Positions 16,293 through 22,947 of a DNA stretch of 39,487 nt are shown one piece after another (the first letter of the stretch is position 1; the number at the start of each line of letters is the position of its first letter). Source of the DNA: Bacteroidaceae bacterium (GTDB lineage Bacteria > Bacteroidota > Bacteroidia > Bacteroidales > Bacteroidaceae); assembly GCA_017448965.1 (NCBI GenBank), contig JAFSKK010000047.1, positions 1 through 39,487 of the forward strand, read 5' to 3'. The notes beneath the pieces are model-generated. The model saw only the letters and a list, made by a program, of their open reading frames with translations, did not search any database and was not told where the DNA came from. The position numbers were made by a program, and so were the translations under genes.

Positions 16293-17681
16293 TCACCCCC
16301 TCTGGTTGTAGTCAGCATTCAAGTGGTTCATGGCAGTCATGAACTTGTGCAGATATACCAATGGGAGGAAACCCACGAAGGAACCCAGCACACACCAGAG
16401 CCAGTAGTCGGATGCACTGAAGGAGTATGGGATACGACGGCGCTGGAGTTCGTTGCCGATGCGGTTGCTGATGCAATGGAACCAAACAAGGCAAGCAATG
16501 CCGCCTGTCAGCCAAGACAGAATCAATGCAATCAACAGGAAGTTGGATGTCTTACGGCCATCGTACTTGCTGGCTACAATGTTGATTTCCTTGGAAATCT
16601 TCGTGAAGATGACGAGGTTGTAGATGCCAAAGGTGATAGCACCAAGCAAAATCATCTTGGCGAGGCTGCGGTTGATAGGCAGCAGCTTCTCCGGCACAAA
16701 TGGTGCGGGTTCTTCTGCCTTCACTTCCACAGGCTGTACATCCTCAGCAGGAGCAGCCTCTGGAGCCTCATCGGTTGCTTCCACATAAGCAGGTTCTGGA
16801 GCAGGCTCTTCAGCGGGAGCGGCTTCCTCAGCAGGAGCGGCTTCCTCAGCAGGAGCAGTTTCTTCGGCTGGTGCTGGCTCTTCAGCAGGAGCAGCTTCCT
16901 CAGCTGGAGCTGGTTCCTCAGCAGGTGCTGGTTCTTCCACTGCAGCAGCGAACTCTTTAACTACTTCAGGAACTTCAACGGTTTCAGGCTGTTCAACCTT
17001 ACCTTCCACGAGGTTTTTCTCTTGTTCATTAGTTGTTTCCATGTTCTCTGATGTTTTAGGGGTTAATAATGATTGTTGCTCATAGGTCTCTATTTTCTCC
17101 TTGTTAGACAGCAAGAAGTCAATGTCATCATAGGCATTCATGAGGCAATACTTCTTGTAGGAGTTGATGTCGAAGTGCTCAGAGTTGCCTGTGGCGAGGT
17201 TGATCACCGTCTGGTTGGGCACATCCACCTTCACCTCTGTCTTAGGATTGGCAGCGATGCTGTCGAAGAGTTCCTGCTGGAACTCCTTGCTCACGATGAC
17301 AGGAAGCACGAAGCAGTTGAGGAGGTTGTTGCGATGGATGTCGGCAAAGGAACTGGAGATGACGACACGAACGCCATAGCCAGCAATCGCCCATGCGGCA
17401 TGTTCACGGCTGGAACCCGAGCCCCAGTTCTGACCGCCCACGATAATCTCATGCACCCCCTTGCGAGGTGCTTCTACATACTCAGGTTGATTCATCACGA
17501 AGTCTGCCACAGGCTTTCCTTCAGCATCGAAACGGAGGTCGTGCATGAAGGCATCGCCAAAGAACTTAGGGTCACGTGTGGTGCTTGCCAAGTAACGGGC
17601 AGGAATGATGAGGTCGGTATTGCAATTGTCAATCTGGATAGGAATGCAGGTTGACTGGATGATGTCAAATTTTTCTTTCAT
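16293..17681 (-). CDS. leuD: LeuD fused to a DUF4234-like membrane domain
   Basis: A 462-residue fusion. Residues 1-200 are LeuD, small subunit of 3-isopropylmalate isomerase, with IPARYL, GGQNWGSGSSREHAAWAI and the normal end (DDIDFLLSNKEKIETYE). LeuD alone is about 200 residues and would stop there. Reading continues with no stop through 13 linker residues, then about 120 acidic, Pro/Ala-rich residues with repeats of EEPAPA/EEAAPA, and ends in a hydrophobic domain (from about 340) with three or four membrane segments: AKMILLGAITFGIYNLVIF, FLLIALILSWLTGGIACLVWF, YWLWCVLGSFVGFLPLVYL. The latter has DUF4234 character (TFGIYNLVIFTKISKEIN). An internal ATG at 17042 (METTNEQEK) could start the second part on its own. 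Start at 17681 follows the short repeat element by 9 bases. LeuC partner is directly upstream. Confidence 0.85.
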   Translation of the reverse strand: MKEKFDIIQSTCIPIQIDNCNTDLIIPARYLASTTRDPKFFGDAFMHDLRFDAEGKPVADFVMNQPEYVEAPRKGVHEIIVGGQNWGSGSSREHAAWAIAGYGVRVVISSSFADIHRNNLLNCFVLPVIVSKEFQQELFDSIAANPKTEVKVDVPNQTVINLATGNSEHFDINSYKKYCLMNAYDDIDFLLSNKEKIETYEQQSLLTPKTSENMETTNEQEKNLVEGKVEQPETVEVPEVVKEFAAAVEEPAPAEEPAPAEEAAPAEEPAPAEETAPAEEAAPAEEAAPAEEPAPEPAYVEATDEAPEAAPAEDVQPVEVKAEEPAPFVPEKLLPINRSLAKMILLGAITFGIYNLVIFTKISKEINIVASKYDGRKTSNFLLIALILSWLTGGIACLVWFHCISNRIGNELQRRRIPYSFSASDYWLWCVLGSFVGFLPLVYLHKFMTAMNHLNADYNQRG

Positions 17682-17690
17682 AATAATAAA

Positions 17691-17849
17691 AGACCCTCTC
17701 CCCAACCCTCCCCCGTAATGGGGAGGGAGGCCATCCGGCCAGCTTTTTCGATTGAGGGCTATTAAATGATTATATTATCTTTCCTATTCCCTTACATCCC
17801 GCATGGTCTCCCCTCCCCATTACGGGGGAGGGGCAGGGGGAGAGGGTCT
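17691..17849. mobile_element. short DUF559-associated palindromic element, leuC-leuD gap
   Basis: A 159-bp element with inverted outer ends: AGACCCTCTCCCC at 17691 and its complement ending at 17849. Each arm (17691-17738; 17801-17849) is itself a hairpin around CCGTAATGGGG. The inner end is CCATCCGG on the left and CCATGCGG (as complement) on the right, exactly as in the longer element at 19232-19762. The 62-bp core has no open frame. It begins 2 bases after the leuC stop codon and ends 9 bases before the leuD ATG, so it fills the whole junction and disrupts neither gene. Its strong hairpins could affect leuD expression. Confidence 0.8.
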
Positions 17850-17851
17850 GC

Positions 17852-19312
17852 TTATTTTCTTGGGTCAGTTACTACTCCTGTGATGGCCGATGCTGCCACA
17901 ACCAGCGGTGAAGCAAGGATGGTGCGAGCACCTGGACCTTGACGACCGACGAAGTTGCGGTTGCTGGTAGAGATGGAGAGCTTGCCTGCTGGCACCTTGT
18001 CAGGATTCATGGCAAGACAAGCAGAACAAGATGGGAGACGAAGCTCAAAGCCTGCTTCTTCCAAAATCTTGTCGATGCCTTCGTCGATGATTTGCTGACG
18101 AACAAGCCAAGAGCCCGGAACGAGCCAAGCCACCACATTGTCAGCCTTCTTCTTGCCCTTCACCACAGAGGCAAAGGCACGGAAATCTTCTATGCGGCCA
18201 TTGGTGCAAGCACCGAGGAAGCAGTAATCCACAGGCACTCCTTCGAGTTTTTGTCCGGGTTCGAACTGCATGTATTCCAACATGCTGAGGAACTGAGAGC
18301 GGTCAGCCTCTGGAATCTCATCAAGCGTAGGGATTGCTCCATCAATGGCGATACCAGCACCGGGGTTCGTTCCGTAGGTGATGCGTGGTGCGATGTCTTC
18401 TGCACGATAAGTCACCTCCTTGTCAAACACGGCATCCTCGTCAGAGTAGAGCTTCTGCCACTCTGCCACAGCCTTGTCCCACTCTGCACCTTTGGGCGCA
18501 TATTCACGACCTTTCAGATAAGCGAAGGTGGTCTCATCGGGAGCAATCAGACCCGCACGTGAACCCATCTCAATGGAAAGGTTGGAGAGGGTCAGACGTC
18601 CTTCCATGCTCATGTTGCGGACAGCGGAGCCAGCATACTCCACAGCATAGCCCGTGGCACCCGAAGTGGTCATCTGAGCCATGATGTAGAGTGCCACATC
18701 CTTGGCAGTCGTACCCTTGGGAAGTGTACCTTCGATGTTGATGCGCATCGTCTTAGGCTTGCTCTGAAGGATACATTGCGAAGCCAGCACCTGAGCCACC
18801 TCACTGGTACCAATACCCATTGCGATGGCACCCACAGCACCATGTGTGGAAGTGTGAGAGTCACCACACACGATGGTCATGCCTGGCAACGAAAGTGCCT
18901 TCTCAGGACCCACCACGTGAATGATGCCATTGTCCTTCGTACCCATCGCAAAGTGCTTGATGCCATACTCGGCACAGTTCTTCGCAAGGGTCTCCACCTG
19001 CTTGCAACCTACAGGGTCGTTGATAACCTCCTGCTGGTCAGACGGTGTGTTGTGGTCGGGCATTGCCACCACATGGTCAGGACGGAACACCTTGATGTTC
19101 TTGTCTCTCAATGTGTCGAACGCCTGCGGACTCGTCACCTCATGTGCATACAAGCGGTCGATATAGAGTTGTGTGGGACCATCCTCCACGTTCTGCACGA
19201 CGTGTGCATCCCAAATCTTATCGAAGAGAGTAGACCCTCTCCGCCCTGCGGGCACCTCCCCCATAATGGGGAGGGAACCATCCGGTTTGTTTGTATTCTC
19301 GTATTCTTTCAT
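17852..19312 (-). CDS. leuC: 3-isopropylmalate dehydratase large subunit, with element-encoded N-terminus
   Basis: A 486-residue aconitase-family enzyme that, with LeuD, isomerises 2- to 3-isopropylmalate in leucine synthesis. [10 protein letters not shown] and the 4Fe-4S cysteines (GACTNGR near 370 and [11 protein letters not shown] near 430) are intact. Normal LeuC proteins start about [14 protein letters not shown]. Here [12 protein letters not shown] is preceded by 27 extra residues. Of these, 18 ([18 protein letters not shown]) are encoded exactly by the palindromic arm at 19232-19285 and the first nine lie in the interior of the same element. The ATG at 19312 overlaps the stop codon of the DUF559 gene (ATGA), which indicates coupled translation. 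An internal ATG within the arm (PIMGEV) is another possible start. Confidence 0.95.
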   Translation of the reverse strand: MKEYENTNKPDGSLPIMGEVPAGRRGSTLFDKIWDAHVVQNVEDGPTQLYIDRLYAHEVTSPQAFDTLRDKNIKVFRPDHVVAMPDHNTPSDQQEVINDPVGCKQVETLAKNCAEYGIKHFAMGTKDNGIIHVVGPEKALSLPGMTIVCGDSHTSTHGAVGAIAMGIGTSEVAQVLASQCILQSKPKTMRINIEGTLPKGTTAKDVALYIMAQMTTSGATGYAVEYAGSAVRNMSMEGRLTLSNLSIEMGSRAGLIAPDETTFAYLKGREYAPKGAEWDKAVAEWQKLYSDEDAVFDKEVTYRAEDIAPRITYGTNPGAGIAIDGAIPTLDEIPEADRSQFLSMLEYMQFEPGQKLEGVPVDYCFLGACTNGRIEDFRAFASVVKGKKKADNVVAWLVPGSWLVRQQIIDEGIDKILEEAGFELRLPSCSACLAMNPDKVPAGKLSISTSNRNFVGRQGPGARTILASPLVVAASAITGVVTDPRK

Positions 19313-19762
19313 AATGATAAATGTTCTTTTATTCTTTTAATTACTTGTTCTGCTGAACAGAAGACTTCTTCATTGGTGAAACGCACAATAGAAAATCCCA
19401 TTTGTTCAATTAATACAGTCCTTATTCTATCTTCTTCTATTTGGGTATCTACAAAATGATAGCCCCCATCAACCTCCACAATCAGCTTTTTCTCCAAACA
19501 AATGAAATCTGCAATATAATCGTAAACAACATATTGCCGTCTGAATTTGACGCCTAAAGCACCACCTTTCAGTAATCGCCAAAGATATCTCTCGGCCTCG
19601 GTCGGATGTTCCCTGTTTTTCCTTGCGAAATCCTTCAATAGCGATACCTATCTGGACTTGCTGTTCGGAAATACGGAGGTGCCTCATACTGTTCCATCAC
19701 TGTCGAATCACACCCCGCATGGTCTCCCTCCCCATTATGGGGGAGGGCTGGGGAGAGGGTCT
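19232..19762. mobile_element. DUF559-carrying palindromic element, leuA-leuC junction
   Basis: A 531-bp unit with inverted outer ends: AGACCCTCTCC at 19232 and GGAGAGGGTCT ending at 19762. Left arm 19232-19285 has inner end CCATCCGG; right arm 19715-19762 has inner end CCATGCGG as complement. Each arm contains a hairpin around CCATAATGGGG or CCATTATGGGG. The interior carries one gene, the DUF559 protein (19309-19638). One end abuts the TAA of leuA (19763-19765); the other ends at the third codon of the ancestral leuC body. No obvious target-site duplication. This is the full-length version of the elements at 17691 and 37772. Confidence 0.8.
19309..19638 (-). CDS. DUF559 (Vsr/PD-(D/E)XK-like) endonuclease-domain protein
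   Basis: A 109-residue protein of the DUF559 family, related to very-short-patch-repair and other PD-(D/E)XK endonucleases. The typical opening [23 protein letters not shown] (residues about 12-36) is followed by the nuclease core [22 protein letters not shown], where D..E-V-D are the expected active-site residues, and by a C-terminal helix region. Length is normal. No ATG is available at the N-terminus: an in-frame TAG lies at 19648 and the first usable start is TTG at 19638. Its stop overlaps the leuC ATG. The gene is enclosed by inverted palindromic arms inside the leucine operon and unrelated to leucine synthesis. It is probably the gene of a mobile element; nuclease activity on the arms is inference. 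Confidence 0.82.
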   Translation of the reverse strand: MKDFARKNREHPTEAERYLWRLLKGGALGVKFRRQYVVYDYIADFICLEKKLIVEVDGGYHFVDTQIEEDRIRTVLIEQMGFSIVRFTNEEVFCSAEQVIKRIKEHLSL

Positions 19763-21265
19763 TTAGTCCCTAAATTTATTGATACAGTCAATGTATGCTT
19801 CGACGGAGGCGGTGACGATGTCGGTGTTGGCACCAAAACCGTAGTAGAGGTGACCGTTGTATTCCACCTGCATGTGCACTTTGCCCATGTCGTCGCTGCC
19901 CTTCGAGATGGCTTGGATGGTGAACTCCTTGAGGGTCATCTTGCGCTTGATGATGCACTTCAGCGCATTGATGGCAGCATCGACAGGACCATTGCCCGAT
20001 GCGGCAGCCTCGAAGTGCTCGTTCGCCACCTGCAAACCGATAGAAGCCACAGAACGAACTCCCTTGCCGGTGGTCACCTGCAGATAATCCAGCTTCACGT
20101 TGTGGGCAGCACTGCGCTCTGCACCTGCCAATACGAGGATGTCATCGTCCGTCACTTCCTTCTTCTTGTCAGCCAGCTTCAGGAACTCCTCATAAATCTG
20201 GTCGAGCTTCTCGCCATCCACCTCCACGCCGTTCACGTGCAGACGATGCTTCAAGGCTGCACGACCACTACGAGCCGTCAGTACAATGGCGTTGTCGTCG
20301 ATCCCCACATCCCTTGGATCCATGATTTCGTATGTGGATGCGTTCTTCAACACACCATCCTGATGGATGCCACTCGAATGGGCAAACGCATTCTTACCCA
20401 CAATCGCCTTATTAGGCTGCACTGGCATGTTCATCAATGAAGACACCATACGGCTCGTCGGATAAATCTTCGTCGTGTTGATGTTCGTCTCGATGCCGAG
20501 ATCGGGGTGCGTCTTGAAAATCATCGCCACCTCTTCCAGCGAAGTGTTACCGGCACGTTCACCGATACCATTGATGGTCACCTCCACCTGACGCGCACCA
20601 CCCAGCACACCAGCCACCGTATTGGCAGTAGCCATACCGAGGTCGTTGTGGCAGTGGGTCGAGAGGATGGACTTGCCAGCAGCAAAAGCATCCACATGCT
20701 CATAGAGGTATTTGATTTTCTCATGATATTCGTTCGGCACACGGAAACCCGTCGTGTCAGGGATGTTACAAACCGTTGCACCAGCCTTGGTCACCGCATC
20801 AATCACACGAGCCAGATACTCGTTGTCCGTGCGGCCAGCATCCTCAGCATAGAACTCCACATCCTCCACGTACTTCTTGGCATACCTCACAGCAGCCGCA
20901 GCACGTTCGATGATTTCCTCAGGAGTCGAGTTGAACTTGTACTTGATATGCGTGGGGCTTGTGCCAATACCCGTATGGATGCGCTTATGCTTTGCATACT
21001 GCAACGCCTCAGCAGCCACATCAATATCCTTCTCCACTGCACGAGTCAACGCACAGATGGTCGGCCACGTCACTGCCTTCGAGATTTCAACCACACTGTT
21101 GAAGTCGCCAGGGCTGGAGATTGGGAATCCAGCCTCGATGACATCCACGCCCAACGCTTCCAACTGCTTAGCCACCTGGATCTTCTCAACCGTGTTGAGC
21201 TGACATCCAGGCACCTGCTCGCCATCGCGCAGCGTAGTGTCAAAAATAAATAATCTGTCTGCCAT
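19763..21265 (-). CDS. leuA: 2-isopropylmalate synthase
   Basis: A 500-residue enzyme condensing acetyl-CoA and 2-oxoisovalerate, first step of leucine synthesis. DTTLRDGEQ is at residues 9-17, the metal-binding HCHNDLGMA at about 203-211, and [15 protein letters not shown] follows. The C-terminal third (from about 390, including [21 protein letters not shown]) is the leucine-sensing regulatory domain, so feedback inhibition is expected. The ATG at 21265 gives a standard [15 protein letters not shown] start. It is the first structural gene of leuA-DUF559-leuC-leuD and lies behind a transcription attenuator (21316-21468). The palindromic element begins at the base right after its stop codon. 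leuB is not in the window. Confidence 0.96.
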   Translation of the reverse strand: MADRLFIFDTTLRDGEQVPGCQLNTVEKIQVAKQLEALGVDVIEAGFPISSPGDFNSVVEISKAVTWPTICALTRAVEKDIDVAAEALQYAKHKRIHTGIGTSPTHIKYKFNSTPEEIIERAAAAVRYAKKYVEDVEFYAEDAGRTDNEYLARVIDAVTKAGATVCNIPDTTGFRVPNEYHEKIKYLYEHVDAFAAGKSILSTHCHNDLGMATANTVAGVLGGARQVEVTINGIGERAGNTSLEEVAMIFKTHPDLGIETNINTTKIYPTSRMVSSLMNMPVQPNKAIVGKNAFAHSSGIHQDGVLKNASTYEIMDPRDVGIDDNAIVLTARSGRAALKHRLHVNGVEVDGEKLDQIYEEFLKLADKKKEVTDDDILVLAGAERSAAHNVKLDYLQVTTGKGVRSVASIGLQVANEHFEAAASGNGPVDAAINALKCIIKRKMTLKEFTIQAISKGSDDMGKVHMQVEYNGHLYYGFGANTDIVTASVEAYIDCINKFRD

Positions 21266-21315
21266 ATTTTAATTAAGTTTTAGTTCTCACAACCATGAGG
21301 CACAACTACCTGCAT

Positions 21316-21353
21316 TTAAAAGTAAAACCTTCCCCACAGCCGTGAGAAAGGTT
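21316..21353 (-). terminator. leucine attenuator (terminator hairpin)
   Basis: On the minus strand AACCTTTCTCAC (21353-21342) pairs with GTGGGGAAGGTT (21337-21326), 12 bp with two G-U pairs around the tetraloop GGCT, followed by TTTTACTTTT. It lies 20 bases after the leader peptide stop codon and 60 bases before leuA. Confidence 0.88.
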
Positions 21354-21437
21354 AAACATACTTTTTATATCGTTATGCCTGACAGCACATACGCACCTTT
21401 CTCACCTCCGACCCTGTAAGTCGTAGTGCCCAAAGGT
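21342..21437 (-). promoter_or_regulatory. antiterminator and 1:2 pairing regions of the leu leader
   Basis: Region 2 (GTGAGAAAGGT, minus strand of 21395-21405, inside the leader peptide gene) is perfectly complementary over 11 bases to region 3 (ACCTTTCTCAC, 21342-21352), which is also the 5' arm of the terminator. Region 1 (ACCTTT, 21432-21437), within the leader Leu codons, can pair with the AAAGGT of region 2. This is the complete alternative-structure set of a classical attenuator: a ribosome stalled at Leu codons covers region 1 and frees region 2 to form the antiterminator. Confidence 0.82.
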
Positions 21438-21468
21438 TTAGAAGCGCCGTGTTGCTATACGTTGCCAT
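21373..21468 (-). CDS. leuL: leucine operon leader peptide
   Basis: A 31-codon open frame from ATG at 21468 to TAA at 21373. It reads MATYSNTALLNLWALRL and then TGSEVRKVRMCCQA. Five of nine consecutive codons (21418-21444) are Leu: CTT, CTA, CTT, CTA, CTT. It begins about 18 bases after the predicted start point and ends just before the terminator. Ribosome stalling on scarce Leu-tRNA at those codons would let 21395-21405 form an antiterminator, so leuA-leuD is transcribed; free passage to the stop codon would mask that segment and allow termination. The peptide itself has presumably no other function. The logic is standard for amino-acid operons; this peptide I do not know from databases. 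Confidence 0.85.
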   Translation of the reverse strand: MATYSNTALLNLWALRLTGSEVRKVRMCCQA

Positions 21469-21491
21469 TTTACTGAATTCTATTTTGGCTG

Positions 21492-21499
21492 CAAAGATA
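21492..21499 (-). promoter_or_regulatory. -7 box of the leucine operon promoter
   Basis: TATCTTTG on the minus strand fits the Bacteroidetes -7 box; the start point would be near 21485, about 18 bases before the leader ATG. The -33 box is weaker: TGGTTG-like at 21516-21521. Confidence 0.65.
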
Positions 21500-21749
21500 A
21501 CACATTCTTTCAAAACAACCACGCTTTTTGTCAAAAAAATTTCAAAAACATGTCCGACAAGCCTTTATCTTGGACATTTGAGGATTAGCCACTTTTGTTC
21601 TTTCCCGAAAAGTTGTCACCGTTGGATGTGAAAAACCCTCTTCTGGTGTTCTTTAATTTAACTTCAGATGTGTTTATTAGGCTTCGTGTGACGAAATAAA
21701 ACCTATTAAAAATCCTCACCTTGATTGTATGGCGTATGAGACCCCTATT

Positions 21750-21956
21750 GTCGGTGTCTCTGTTAAAGTAATGCAACATGCTTTGATGGCTGAGCGTAAC
21801 ATGCTCGGCCTGAAGATTTTAACACAGCCAGTCAATTGACCGTAACATGCTCGGTTCAATGACTGTAATGTCCTCAAATGGGTTAGTGTAAGAACCTCCA
21901 CTGACTCAGTGTAACAACCTCCATCACGGCAACGTAAGTACAAAAATAAATCGCTT
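21750..21956. repeat. 23-bp periodic array, GTAA core (array 3)
   Basis: Units start at 21750, 21773, 21796, 21819, 21842, 21865, 21888, 21911 and 21934, each exactly 23 bases. From 21773 on they open with GCAAC, GTAAC, TTAAC, GTAAC, GTAAT, GTAAG, GTAAC and GTAAG. Related neighbours share more: GTAACATGCTCGG at 21796 and 21842; GTAAnAACCTCCA at 21888 and 21911. Despite strong divergence no unit has an indel. No open frame follows it. The stretch before it (21541-21749) shows neither gene nor structure that I can support. Confidence 0.75.
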
Positions 21957-22033
21957 CTTACGATTGATAAACCGGAAGAAGCGATTGATGAGCCGAAACA
22001 AGCGATTGATGAATCGTAAGAAGCGATTTATGG
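21946..22033. repeat. 21-bp array closed by a 20-bp inverted repeat
   Basis: Four 21-base units start at 21950, 21971, 21992 and 22013 with core GCGATTGATGA (last unit GCGATTTATGG). The ends form a perfect 20-bp inverted repeat, ATAAATCGCTTCTTACGATT at 21946-21965 and its complement at 22012-22031. The array ends 7 bases before the -33 box of the HU-family gene and directly follows the 23-bp array. Confidence 0.8.
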
Positions 22034-22039
22034 AGAAAA

Positions 22040-22071
22040 TTTGGAAGTGACACAAAAAAGTGCTAACTTTG
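22040..22071 (+). promoter_or_regulatory. promoter of the HU-family gene
   Basis: TTTGG (22040-22044) and TAACTTTG (22064-22071) are separated by 19 bases. The transcript would carry a leader of about 130 bases before the ATG at 22209; that leader shows no clear structured motif. Confidence 0.7.
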
Positions 22072-22208
22072 CCACCCAAGGAAGACGGGACAGGGGAAGT
22101 TCCAAATTACCCTGCAAAGATACGACATTTTTTCGACTTTGTCAAGTGTTTCTTCTCCCTAAAAGCAATTTTTTTGATGTCAAACACCTTTATCAAACTA
22201 AGAGGACA

Positions 22209-22844
22209 ATGGAATACACTTTTCAGGAAATGCCCGACGTACACGGGACGGGCAAACGCAAGGTCTATCCGAAGCCGTTCCACTGCGGCCGAATCGAGAC
22301 CGATTTCTTCATGAAGGACGTGGCTGGCAAGACGGCATTTGCGGCAGGAGCGATTGAAGCGCTGGTGAACACCATGACGGAGTCGATGGACATCTATCTG
22401 AAACTGGGGCACTCCGTGAAGGTGGAAGGCCTAGGCACTTTCAACATCGCACTTGGCATGAAGAACCGAGAGGAGGCCGAGGAGGTGAAAGAGCAGGGCG
22501 AACGGTATGACACCAACGGGGTGTACATCAAGGGCATCAACTTTCTGCCCGACCCTCGCTGGCTGGAACGGCTTCGCAAAACGACGGAACTGAACAAGGT
22601 GGGCGATGTGAAGAAACTCCACAAGGTGAAGAGCACCCGCGAGGAACGCTTGCAGATTGCACGCAACTACGTGGACGAGCACGTAATGCTGCGGATTCAG
22701 GATTACGTGTACCTGACGGGTATATGCCGCACGGCTGCCCGCGACGAGCTGCACAGTTTTGCCAACGACCCCACCAGCGGCATACGGAAAATGGGACGAG
22801 GGAATCAGCTGGTATTTGTGAAGGAGAAGACCACCACCGAATAG
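22209..22844 (+). CDS. HU-family (HU-like) DNA-binding protein
   Basis: A 211-residue protein of the extended HU-like type common in Bacteroidetes. Residues 1-130 have the HU pattern (DVAGKTAFAAGAIEALVNTMTE helix pair, then KLGHSVKVEGLGTFNIALG and the arm-like segment up to INFLPDPRWLERLRK). A C-terminal part of about 65 residues (YVYLTGICRTAARDELHSFA) looks like a helix-turn-helix-type module not found in E. coli HU. It should bind DNA; whether as a nucleoid protein or a specific regulator cannot be told. The ATG at 22209 is used because the upstream frame extension lies in the promoter and leader. It is immediately followed by the GH43 gene in the same direction, which has its own -7 box. 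Confidence 0.85.
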   Translation: MEYTFQEMPDVHGTGKRKVYPKPFHCGRIETDFFMKDVAGKTAFAAGAIEALVNTMTESMDIYLKLGHSVKVEGLGTFNIALGMKNREEAEEVKEQGERYDTNGVYIKGINFLPDPRWLERLRKTTELNKVGDVKKLHKVKSTREERLQIARNYVDEHVMLRIQDYVYLTGICRTAARDELHSFANDPTSGIRKMGRGNQLVFVKEKTTTE

Positions 22845-22916
22845 GGTGAATCACTTTTTATCGGAAACTGATGAAAAAAAGCGGGGCATCCTGCATGACG
22901 ATTCGGCTTTTTTTGC

Positions 22917-22924
22917 TAATTTTG
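22917..22924 (+). promoter_or_regulatory. -7 box of the GH43 gene
   Basis: TAATTTTG fits the TAnnTTTG consensus and lies 24 bases upstream of the ATG at 22948. No clear -33 box is visible. Confidence 0.5.
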
Positions 22925-22947
22925 CCCCAACAATCACATTCAGCAAC

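Noticed and set aside
17691-17849. Rho-independent terminator between leuC and leuD
   Set aside because: Strong hairpins exist, but there is no T-run downstream on the minus strand where it matters, and the unit is clearly a copy of a dispersed element.
19469-19687. 72-codon minus-strand frame beginning with ATG upstream of the DUF559 gene
   Set aside because: It runs in a different frame over DUF559 and has no family features. A frameshifted N-terminus of DUF559 is possible but cannot be shown here.
21541-21749. Search for a gene or structured RNA upstream of array 3
   Set aside because: Only very short frames and no convincing stem-loops were found.
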